From the NCBI GenBank assembly GCA_018651445.1, contig JABIDZ010000090.1, positions 1-5,699 on the forward strand: a DNA stretch of 5,699 nucleotides, in the 5' to 3' direction. The translations under genes and the position numbers were made by a program. Positions 1-5,052 of the stretch are shown piece after piece. The notes beneath the pieces were generated by a model. That model was not told the origin of the DNA. It made no database searches and worked only from the letters and a program-made list of their open reading frames with translations. Origin of the DNA: Candidatus Iainarchaeum sp. (GTDB lineage Archaea; Iainarchaeota; Iainarchaeia; Iainarchaeales; JAAZKV01). How positions within the stretch are numbered: the first letter of the stretch is position 1; every line of letters begins with the position of its first letter.

Positions 1-28
1 AAAAACAAAAAAATGCTTATTGTTAACA

Positions 29-49
29 CTGGAAAAACAAAATTTCCAG
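29..49. repeat. Short inverted repeat, CTGGAAA-N7-TTTCCAG
   Basis: Seven perfect base pairs (29-35 with 43-49) close a 7-nt A-rich loop. The palindrome TGTTAACA at 21-28 abuts it on the left. On the + strand no T-run follows, so it is not a classic terminator in that direction. Read on the - strand it is followed, after about 15 nt, by a T-rich tract (13 down to 1), but no - strand gene is seen that would need terminating. It may be an operator-like site upstream of the promoter at 61-69, or chance in AT-rich DNA. Confidence 0.35.
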
Positions 50-60
50 AGTAAAAAGAA

Positions 61-69
61 TTAAATATT
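61..69 (+). promoter_or_regulatory. TATA-like box, leaderless-type promoter
   Basis: TTAAATATT is centred about 24 nt before the ATG at 89 and is preceded by a purine-rich AAAAAGAA stretch resembling a BRE. In archaea transcription starts about 25 nt downstream of the TATA box, so the predicted transcript would begin at or next to the start codon. This fits the lack of any GG-containing ribosome binding site upstream of this gene. Confidence 0.45.
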
Positions 70-88
70 CCAAAAGCATTCTTTCTTT

Positions 89-574
89 ATGTCAGTTTAT
101 GGTCCAAAGATAAGATTGCCTAAAATTAGTTTACGCTTACCATCGATTAGCATTCCAAAACCGAATGTTAGCGGAAAATCAATTGCCATTGTTTTAGTGA
201 TAATACTTATTCTAGCTACCACTGCTTTTTTGACAGCAAACCCTGTTGATTTGAATTCAGGCATTGGAGTGTACTGGAATAACAATCCGCTTGACCTAAA
301 AAGCGCAGATACACACTCTGAACTAAATTTAGTTGTTAAAAATACTAGTGAAACAACTCAAAATATTTCTTTAGCAGTAACCACTGAATCAAACGAAATA
401 ATTGTTTTTTGTCCGGACGAAGAATTCCCAAATGTTGCACCAAATATGGATAGAAAAACTACTTGTATTGTAAGACGTAACCCACAAGAAAAAATATTTT
501 CAGGAACCTACAATATTAATATTGTTACTAGCTTAGCTACTGCCAAAACCGTTCTCGAAGTAAAAACTAATTAA
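89..574 (+). CDS. Single-pass membrane protein with outward beta-rich domain, unrecognised family
   Basis: A 161-residue protein that I cannot assign to a named family. Residues 1-29 are basic and proline-rich with alternating hydrophobic positions (LPKISLRLPSISIPKP). Residues 31-50 are a strongly hydrophobic segment that is either a membrane anchor or an uncleaved signal. The basic N-terminus predicts N-in/C-out topology. The remaining ~110 residues alternate polar and hydrophobic positions and look like a small beta-sandwich (CARDB/Ig-like style; inference). They include two cysteines (C108, C126) that could form a disulfide outside the cell and two N-x-S/T sequons (N85, N92). ATG 89 is the only in-frame ATG after the stop at 62-64. 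A surface or cell-envelope role is likely, but no enzymatic motif is visible. The next gene is 55 nt downstream on the same strand. Confidence 0.75.
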   Translation: MSVYGPKIRLPKISLRLPSISIPKPNVSGKSIAIVLVIILILATTAFLTANPVDLNSGIGVYWNNNPLDLKSADTHSELNLVVKNTSETTQNISLAVTTESNEIIVFCPDEEFPNVAPNMDRKTTCIVRRNPQEKIFSGTYNINIVTSLATAKTVLEVKTN

Positions 575-602
575 TTATAAGGAAAAATCCTAAACAAGTT
601 TT

Positions 603-610
603 CTTAAACA
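603..610 (+). promoter_or_regulatory. Weak TATA-like box before the metalloprotease gene
   Basis: CTTAAACA is centred about 24 nt before ATG 630, the position expected for a leaderless archaeal promoter. No Shine-Dalgarno-like sequence lies near the start. The match to a TATA consensus is poor, so the call rests mainly on position. Confidence 0.25.
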
Positions 611-615
611 ATTAC

Positions 616-625
616 GCTCTTTTTT
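616..625 (+). terminator. Possible U-tract terminator, GCTCTTTTTT
   Basis: A T6 run follows GCTC about 42 nt after the stop of the membrane-protein gene and just before the ATG at 630. Archaeal RNA polymerase can terminate on U-tracts without a strong hairpin. The same GCTCTTTTTT string recurs 15 nt after the next gene's stop (1124-1134), which supports a shared role but does not prove it. Confidence 0.3.
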
Positions 626-629
626 CATA

Positions 630-1109
630 ATGGTTGGGAAAAAAGATTACGACAATTTTTTAGCAAAAAGAACTGCTGAACTAATACGCGAAAACTTTTC
701 TCACAAAGGTGTGACCAATTTATTGGTTGTTAAAACTGGCGGAAAATGGAAGCGAACTCTTGGACACATAAAACCATTAAAAGGTTCTAGCGGAGATTCT
801 CTAATAGAAATTAATAGTTTGTTATTTGATTTAGATGTTCCCGAATTTGTTTTAAACTACGTCATCATGCATGAACTAACTCATTATTTTCAAGGGTTTT
901 GTTCTAACCATGAGAAACGACATCGGCATCCACACAAAGGAGGTGTTGTTGAAAAAGAACTTGAGCGACGCGGTTGGAAAGAAATACAAGAAAAATCTGA
1001 TAAATGGATAAAAAACAACTGGGACAAAATTTTGTTAAAAAATGATATTGATCCAACTGTTAAACGAAAAACTAGAAAAGGATTTAAATGGAAAAGCTTT
1101 TTCCGCTAG
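630..1109 (+). CDS. Small SprT-like/zincin metalloprotease-like protein
   Basis: A 159-residue soluble protein with no signal peptide or membrane segment. Residues 81-85 are HELTH, the HExxH zinc-binding and catalytic motif of gluzincin/SprT/YgjP-type metalloproteases: the two histidines bind zinc and E82 would be the catalytic base. The preceding helix (residues 71-80) and the region ahead of it match a minimal metalloprotease core. A histidine cluster follows (H94, H98, H100, H102). The third zinc ligand is probably H100 or H102, because SprT-like proteins place it about 15-17 residues after HExxH and H102 is followed by K-G-G, much like their HG. The C-terminus (142-159) is very basic, which could mean nucleic-acid contact (inference). 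SprT relatives cleave DNA-protein crosslinks, but the substrate here is unknown. The last 26 bp overlap the convergent DHH gene. Confidence 0.75.
   Translation: MVGKKDYDNFLAKRTAELIRENFSHKGVTNLLVVKTGGKWKRTLGHIKPLKGSSGDSLIEINSLLFDLDVPEFVLNYVIMHELTHYFQGFCSNHEKRHRHPHKGGVVEKELERRGWKEIQEKSDKWIKNNWDKILLKNDIDPTVKRKTRKGFKWKSFFR
1037..1042 (-). terminator. Possible U-tract for the DHH gene
   Basis: Six A on the + strand give a T6 run on the - strand, 42 nt beyond the DHH stop codon, inside the 3' part of the convergent metalloprotease gene. It is the best T-run near the end of that gene, but short A-runs are common in this DNA. Confidence 0.2.
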
Positions 1110-2124
1110 TTACAAATTTAATTGCTCTTTTTTTGAATTCTTCCCAATTACTCGCAGGACAAGCAAATCCTCCTGCTGGCGCGTGCCCTCCGCCCGTAGC
1201 AGAACTATTTCGAATCGCGTACTTAATCATCTTACCACAATTAACTCGCTTGCCACCACATCTAACCGAACCTTTGATAAAATCTGATTTAGAATAAATC
1301 ACGATTGTTTCATCATTTTCGCGAGAAAGAATATTACTTAATGGAGAAGGCAAACTTTTTTTTGTTTCAAAAAATATAATGTTACCATGCGGTTCCTTGT
1401 CTTTTGCAAATCGCTTTCGCTCGCTTTCAAGCTTTTTTTGAAAAGCCTCTTTTAATTTATAAAACTCTGATTTTTTTATTTGTCCTAAAGACGGTTTAGT
1501 ATATAAAAAATTAAATAAATCTGCACTCTTAGCTCTGTGTGTAGAAATTATACAACGAATCATTTGCGAAAGCTCGACCAACTCATCCACGGTTGTTCCA
1601 TTATCTATCGCAGCTTTTTCAACAAATTTTCGCCATTCTTCCAAAGCCGAATCTCCAATCACACCTATCGCTGCAAAACGAGAACACTCGTTAAACAAAT
1701 CAAAAACTATTTTTGTTGTAGGGTATGACGAACTATTCGTATTTGAAAACAAACGCGGTTTTATTATCAAAGAATTTTCAATTTGTACTCCGTCTATGTC
1801 AGGATGATGATCAATAACCAAAATACGTGCATTACTCTTTGTTTGTGTCATATGATCTAAAACTAATTCTTCAGAAAGATCCAAAAAAACAATTATTTCT
1901 GGAGAAAACTTTTCAACCAAACCAACAAAACTCTCTTTTTTCATATCCGTTTTATCACTAAACAAAACTCGTACGTTTTGAGTATTATGTTCAAGATAAT
2001 GCTTTGTTTGTAACGCTGAGGTTATGCCGTCTTCGTCATCATCTGCAACGATAACTATGTGTTGTTTTTTCTCAAGATTTAGAAAATCAAGAACACTTTG
2101 TCTAACTTCACTTAATAATTTCAT
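1084..2124 (-). CDS. RecJ-like DHH/DHHA1 family phosphoesterase
   Basis: A 346-residue member of the DHH phosphoesterase superfamily, whose members are Mn-dependent nucleases or oligonucleotide/nucleotide phosphatases. All the landmark motifs are present in order. Motif I is D-D-D-E-D-G-I-T-S (28-36), motif II FLDLSEE has D82, motif III IDHH has DHH at 105-107, and motif IV GVIGDS has D158. The DHHA1 domain ends in a substrate-binding G-G-G-H (311-314). A charged helix (about 216-245) links the domains. The length suits NrnA-like or short archaeal RecJ-like proteins rather than bacterial RecJ (about 550 or more). The exact substrate (ssDNA 5' exonuclease, GINS-associated nuclease or nanoRNase) cannot be told from sequence alone. 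In motif I the position usually filled by His in H-x-D-x-D-G is Asp28. It is transcribed divergently from glyS and overlaps the preceding gene's end by 26 bp. ATG 2124 is directly preceded in frame by a stop. Confidence 0.88.
   Translation of the reverse strand: MKLLSEVRQSVLDFLNLEKKQHIVIVADDDEDGITSALQTKHYLEHNTQNVRVLFSDKTDMKKESFVGLVEKFSPEIIVFLDLSEELVLDHMTQTKSNARILVIDHHPDIDGVQIENSLIIKPRLFSNTNSSSYPTTKIVFDLFNECSRFAAIGVIGDSALEEWRKFVEKAAIDNGTTVDELVELSQMIRCIISTHRAKSADLFNFLYTKPSLGQIKKSEFYKLKEAFQKKLESERKRFAKDKEPHGNIIFFETKKSLPSPLSNILSRENDETIVIYSKSDFIKGSVRCGGKRVNCGKMIKYAIRNSSATGGGHAPAGGFACPASNWEEFKKRAIKFVTSGKSFSI
1124..1134 (+). terminator. Possible U-tract terminator, GCTCTTTTTTT
   Basis: A T7 run lies 19 nt after the TAG of the metalloprotease gene. 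It sits inside the 3' end of the convergent DHH gene, so a single stretch may both terminate one transcript and encode the other protein. The GCTC-T6/7 string matches the one at 616-625. No hairpin is visible ahead of it. Confidence 0.35.
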
Positions 2125-2149
2125 TTAGCTCGCCAATAAGACAAACATG

Positions 2150-2186
2150 GAAAAGAGGTTTTTATTACTTTCTAAGTCTCTATTTC
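2150..2186. repeat. Imperfect inverted repeat in the divergent promoter region
   Basis: GAAAAGAG (2150-2157) is mirrored by CTCTATTTC (2178-2186), whose reverse complement is GAAATAGAG, an identity broken by one inserted base. The arms flank the AT-rich core TTTTTATTA. The arrangement could be a binding site for a dimeric regulator or paired BRE-like purine boxes facing both genes, but it may be chance. Confidence 0.3.
2159..2167. promoter_or_regulatory. AT-rich core of a divergent promoter (glyS / DHH gene)
   Basis: The 81-bp gap between two divergent starts has one prominent AT-rich box, TTTTTATTA, preceded by purine-rich AAAAGAGG on the + side. Centred 43 nt before the glyS ATG, it would place the start of transcription near 2189 and leave a leader of about 16 nt with the GGTG ribosome binding site inside. 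On the - strand it lies about 39 nt before the DHH ATG, so it could serve both directions. The - strand gene has no better TATA at its expected leaderless position. Confidence 0.35.
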
Positions 2187-2196
2187 ATATCAAAAC

Positions 2197-2200
2197 GGTG
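2197..2200 (+). promoter_or_regulatory. Ribosome binding site for glyS, GGTG
   Basis: GGTG sits 5 nt before ATG 2206 and matches the archaeal GGAGGTGA Shine-Dalgarno core. It supports this start codon, and the N-terminus that follows aligns well with the family. Confidence 0.5.
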
Positions 2201-2205
2201 TTTAA

Positions 2206-3714
2206 ATGGCAAACGTGAAAGAAAGACAACAATTTCAAATTGAACTTGCTAAGTACTTAGCAGAAAAAGACTTTATTTATGGCCCTGAACCAGAATTGTA
2301 TTCTCCGGTCGCAGGATTTTATTCATATGGTTTAATTGGAAAAGCAATGAAAAACAAAGTAGAAGACGCAATTAGAAAGGTTTTCACTAACAACGGCTTT
2401 TTTGAAATGGAATTTCCGATTGTTACTCCAGAAATTGTTTGGAAAGCTAGTGGACACTTAGATAGTTTTAATGACCCCGTTGTTATTTGTTCAAAATGCA
2501 AGGGCTCTTTTCGCGCAGACAAGCTAATCGAAGAACAAACGGGAATTGAAGCAGATTCTTTTAGCGATGAAAAATTAGCTGCTACAATAAAAGACAAAAA
2601 CGTTAATTGTCCTTCGTGTAAAGGAAGATTTAACTTAGAAATTCAAAGACATCCATTGATGATGAAAACAACTATCGGAACAGACACTATCGCTTATAAT
2701 CGACCAGAAACGGCTACAACAACATACCTACCATTTAAGAGATACGCAAACTTTTTTCGCGGAAAATTACCTTTTACTGTTTTTCAAATCGGAAAAGCAT
2801 TTAGAAACGAGATTAGCCCAAGACAACATTTGCTTCGACAAAGAGAATTTACTCAAGCAGAAGCACAAATCTTTTTGAGCAAAGAACAAAAAAAGAACTT
2901 TGATTTATTTGAATCTGCAAAAAACGATGAATTACCTTTGTGGACAGAAGAATCACAGAAAAAAGACAAGAAACCCGAAATGACTTCTCTTGCAGACGCA
3001 CTTAAGAAAAAATATTTGAAGAACCAAGCTTATGCTTGGTCAATGAATCTAGCATACAATATTTTCTTGTCAATTGGAATACCAAAAGAAAGGATTAGAT
3101 TTAGACAACATCACACAGACGAAAAAGCATTTTATGCTGATGACGCTTGGGACCTTGAAATCGAATTGAATTCATTTGGTTGGACTGAGTGTTGTGGAGT
3201 ACACGACCGAGCAACATACGATTTGACACAACACGCTAAATTCTCTAAACAAGATTTATCAATTCGACAAGAAAGCGGAGAAAAGATTGTTCCCGATGTA
3301 ATAGAAATTGCTTTTGGTATTGATCGACCATTCTTTGCATTACTCGATTTGGCTTTCTTTAGAAGAGACGACGCAAAAAGAACTGTTCTTTCTCTTCCAA
3401 CAAATATTGCTCCAATCGAAGTTGGTTTATTGCCACTTGTTAAAAAAGATGATTTACCAGCAAAAGCAATTGAGATAAAAAAACTCTTGGATACACAGTT
3501 TAGAGTTTACTTTGATGTTAGTGGAAGCATTGGAAAAAGATATTCTAGACTAGATGCAATTGGTGTGCCTTATTGTATAACTGTCGATCATCAGACTCTT
3601 GAAGATGAGACTGTTACTTTACGCGAGCGAGATACATTAAAACAAATTCGTGTACAAGTTAGCAAATTAAATGCAAAGTTAAGTGAATTTTTAGTTAATG
3701 GATTTAAAGAATAA
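2206..3714 (+). CDS. glyS: Glycyl-tRNA synthetase, archaeal/eukaryotic homodimer type
   Basis: A class IIa aminoacyl-tRNA synthetase that attaches glycine to tRNA-Gly in the cytoplasm. In order: an N-terminal segment with motif 1 helix and W-K-A-S-G-H (79-84); a zinc-type pair C95-x2-C98 and C135-x2-C138 in the insertion; R-P-E-T-A (166-170), the glycine-pocket signature; motif 2 F-R-N-E-I-S-P-R (199-206) followed by R-Q-R-E-F (211-215); then W-T-E-C-C-G-V-H-D-R (326-335) and Y-D-L-x2-H. Motif 3 is G-I-D-R-P-F (371-376). The last ~100 residues form the HGTP anticodon-binding domain, with V-Y-F-D and G-K-R-Y-S-R (about 434-448). At 502 residues it is short for the archaeal form (typically about 550-600), with compact insertions, but no core motif is missing. 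It heads a cluster with nop5 11 nt downstream. Confidence 0.96.
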   Translation: MANVKERQQFQIELAKYLAEKDFIYGPEPELYSPVAGFYSYGLIGKAMKNKVEDAIRKVFTNNGFFEMEFPIVTPEIVWKASGHLDSFNDPVVICSKCKGSFRADKLIEEQTGIEADSFSDEKLAATIKDKNVNCPSCKGRFNLEIQRHPLMMKTTIGTDTIAYNRPETATTTYLPFKRYANFFRGKLPFTVFQIGKAFRNEISPRQHLLRQREFTQAEAQIFLSKEQKKNFDLFESAKNDELPLWTEESQKKDKKPEMTSLADALKKKYLKNQAYAWSMNLAYNIFLSIGIPKERIRFRQHHTDEKAFYADDAWDLEIELNSFGWTECCGVHDRATYDLTQHAKFSKQDLSIRQESGEKIVPDVIEIAFGIDRPFFALLDLAFFRRDDAKRTVLSLPTNIAPIEVGLLPLVKKDDLPAKAIEIKKLLDTQFRVYFDVSGSIGKRYSRLDAIGVPYCITVDHQTLEDETVTLRERDTLKQIRVQVSKLNAKLSEFLVNGFKE

Positions 3715-3718
3715 AGGT
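3715..3718 (+). promoter_or_regulatory. Ribosome binding site for nop5, AGGT
   Basis: AGGT begins directly after the glyS TAA and lies 7 nt before ATG 3726. It fixes the short nop5 start and argues for cotranscription and reinitiation after glyS. Confidence 0.45.
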
Positions 3719-3725
3719 TTTTGAT

Positions 3726-4346
3726 ATGGATAGAAAAAGATTACGCGAAAAACTAATGAAAAAGACTCAGACAGAGATTGCAGAGAACTTGGCTGGAGCC
3801 GAAGTACATATTATCAAAGCAGTTAAACTAATATCGGATCTAGATGCAGTTAGCAATTTATTAAAAGAAAATGTTATTGATTGGGAGAAACGAAATCCTG
3901 GCGAAGCCGCTGTGAAAATGTTGGATCAACTAAAAACAAATCAAGCTTCAATCGAAACAGAGAAACAAGAATTAACTAGTTTTATTGAAAAAGAAATGGA
4001 TAAAGAATTACCTGTTTTTGCTTCTGTTGCAGGCGCGGTTCTTGGAGCAAAAATTTTAGCACAAGCTGGTTCAAAGAAAAGACTAGCTTTTTTACCCGCT
4101 TCAACAGTACAATTACTTGGAGCAGAAAAAGCTTTGTTTAATCATTTGAAAAAACAAGGTCAATGTCCAAAACACGGACACTTATTTAATCATCCTTTGA
4201 TCCAAAAACTACCAAAACCAAAAAGAGGAAAAGCTGCTCGAATACTAGCAGGAAAACTAGCTATTGCAGCTAAAATGGATTATTTTGGAAGTACTGAAGA
4301 CATTGACTTGCTTGGTGACGCTGAAAAGAAAATTGCAAAACTTTAA
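3726..4346 (+). CDS. nop5: Short Nop5 (NOP56/58 family), box C/D RNP protein lacking the N-terminal domain
   Basis: A 206-residue homologue of archaeal Nop5, the scaffold of the box C/D RNP that binds the L7Ae-guide RNA complex and recruits fibrillarin for 2'-O-methylation. Residues 1-58 match the start of the coiled-coil region (I-I-K-A-V..., D-L-D-A-V-S-N-L-L, then W53). Residues about 60-95 form a shortened coiled-coil hairpin. Residues 100-190 are the NOP domain: V-A-G-A-V-L-G-A-K (101-109), A-G-S-K-K-R-L (114-120), P-A-S-T-V-Q-L-L-G-A-E-K-A-L-F (124-138), P-K-H-G (148-151) and R-G-K-A-A-R (167-172). Canonical archaeal Nop5 is about 370-410 residues; the ~110-residue N-terminal fibrillarin-binding domain is absent. 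The start cannot move upstream because glyS ends 11 nt before it. Fibrillarin follows, as usual in archaea. No basic C-terminal tail is present. Confidence 0.92.
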   Translation: MDRKRLREKLMKKTQTEIAENLAGAEVHIIKAVKLISDLDAVSNLLKENVIDWEKRNPGEAAVKMLDQLKTNQASIETEKQELTSFIEKEMDKELPVFASVAGAVLGAKILAQAGSKKRLAFLPASTVQLLGAEKALFNHLKKQGQCPKHGHLFNHPLIQKLPKPKRGKAARILAGKLAIAAKMDYFGSTEDIDLLGDAEKKIAKL

Positions 4347-4350
4347 AATA
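4342..4350 (+). promoter_or_regulatory. Possible internal leaderless promoter for flpA
   Basis: TTTAAAATA overlaps the nop5 stop codon and is centred 26 nt before ATG 4372, the position for a leaderless archaeal transcript. There is no GG-containing ribosome binding site in the 25-nt gap. This suggests fibrillarin may be expressed from its own promoter as well as by readthrough, though the AT-richness of the DNA makes chance matches common. Confidence 0.35.
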
Positions 4351-4371
4351 AAAAGCAATTAACTAATTCTT

Positions 4372-5028
4372 ATGGATAAAAAGTTTGAAGGAATCTATTC
4401 TAACGGAAAAAAGCTTTTCACACAAAACTTAGTTTGCGGCGCAAAAGTTTATGGCGAAAAACTAGTTGTTGACGCTGGCACCGAGTATCGAGAATGGAAT
4501 CCGTTTAAATCAAAGTATTGTGCAGCAATAGCAAATGGTTTGAAAACAAATATTTTTGGAAAAGACAGTGTTGTTCTTTACCTTGGAAGTGCTGAAGGCA
4601 CAACCGTTTCACACGTGTCTGACTTGGTCGGGAGCAAAGGAGTTATTTTTTGTGTGGATCTATCTGAAATTGCAATGCAAAAACTAAATGCTTTAGCAAA
4701 AATACGAGAAAACATTTTTCCTATTCTTTCTGACGCACAAAAAATAGATAATTATTCTGAGTACTTAGACGAAGGAGTAGACGTTTTGTTCCAAGATGTT
4801 TCTCAGAGAAACCAAACTGAAATATTCTTGAAAAACGCTGTGTTTTTGAAAAAAGGTTCTTTTGGAGCATTGTCACTGAAAACAAAGAGCATTTCTCAAT
4901 CAAAAGGGAAAAAACAAATTCTTGAAGAAGAAACTGCTAAACTAGAAGATGTTTTTACAATCGAACAAATAGTTAATTTAGAACCATTTGAAAAAGAACA
5001 TTATTTGATCTTAGTTCGAAAGAAATAA
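4372..5028 (+). CDS. flpA: Fibrillarin, box C/D guide-dependent 2'-O-methyltransferase
   Basis: A 218-residue archaeal fibrillarin. It transfers a methyl group from S-adenosylmethionine to ribose 2'-OH of rRNA (and tRNA) at sites chosen by box C/D guide RNAs, in complex with Nop5 and L7Ae. Visible motifs are Y-R-E-W-N-P-F (39-45); the SAM loop Y-L-G-S-A-E-G-T-T-V-S-H (70-81); the acidic ribose contact at D96; P-I-L-S-D-A (117-122); F-Q-D-V-S-Q-R-N-Q (140-148); and the closing E-P-F-E-K-E-H (204-210). K48, D142, K170 and H210 match the K-D-K-H set proposed for this family, so it looks catalytically intact. The short N-terminal beta part is typical of archaeal forms, which lack the GAR domain. 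E75 replaces the usual Ser/Ala in the SAM loop. Its partner nop5 is 25 nt upstream. Confidence 0.96.
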   Translation: MDKKFEGIYSNGKKLFTQNLVCGAKVYGEKLVVDAGTEYREWNPFKSKYCAAIANGLKTNIFGKDSVVLYLGSAEGTTVSHVSDLVGSKGVIFCVDLSEIAMQKLNALAKIRENIFPILSDAQKIDNYSEYLDEGVDVLFQDVSQRNQTEIFLKNAVFLKKGSFGALSLKTKSISQSKGKKQILEEETAKLEDVFTIEQIVNLEPFEKEHYLILVRKK

Positions 5029-5030
5029 AA
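5023..5030 (+). promoter_or_regulatory. Possible TATA-like box for the small basic ORF
   Basis: AAATAAAA overlaps the flpA stop codon and is centred 26 nt before ATG 5053. The string AAATAAAAAGC here also occurs at 4346-4356, just after the nop5 stop. No ribosome binding site with GG lies before 5053. This is weak evidence on position and composition only. Confidence 0.25.
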
Positions 5031-5052
5031 AGCTTGAAAACTAACTTTTTAT

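Larger units (their letters stand above)
1..88. other. Leader region before the first gene; possible tail of an upstream gene
   Basis: This stretch holds no gene I can support. The frame starting at base 1 is open to a TAA at 52-54, so it could be the last 17 codons of a gene beginning outside the window, but a second frame is also open to 62-64, so the choice cannot be made here. It contains an A-rich tract (1-13), an 8-bp palindrome TGTTAACA (21-28), a hairpin directly beside it (29-49) and a TATA-like box (61-69). Confidence 0.4.

Noticed and set aside
97..285. A - strand open frame of 62 codons opposite the membrane protein gene
   Set aside because: No start signal or motif; the + strand reading has a coherent anchor plus domain layout.
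580..591. Small inverted repeat AGGA-AAAA-TCCT after the first gene
   Set aside because: Only 4 bp of stem; not distinguishable from chance in this composition.
1042..1297. Two open frames on the + strand (1042-1287 and 1088-1297) inside the DHH gene
   Set aside because: They are antisense to well-conserved DHHA1 coding sequence and show no recognisable motif or start signal.
1537..1728. A + strand open frame of 63 codons within the DHH gene
   Set aside because: Antisense to the conserved phosphoesterase, with biased composition and no start signal.
1803..1812. GATGATGATC, which contains a box C-like RTGATGA, considered as a C/D guide RNA because of the nearby fibrillarin
   Set aside because: It is inside the DHH gene at the reverse complement of the D-H-H codons, and no matching D box with suitable spacing was found. 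No C/D RNA is supported anywhere in the window.
2125..2148. A 7-codon upstream ORF (M-F-V-L-L-A-S-stop) on the - strand, its TAA abutting the DHH gene ATG
   Set aside because: If the AT-rich box at 2159-2167 is the promoter, transcription would begin about 13 nt before the DHH ATG, downstream of this uORF start. It also has no ribosome binding site, so it is probably chance.
2319..2597. A - strand open frame of 92 codons within glyS
   Set aside because: It lies opposite motif-bearing glycyl-tRNA synthetase sequence and has no family resemblance.
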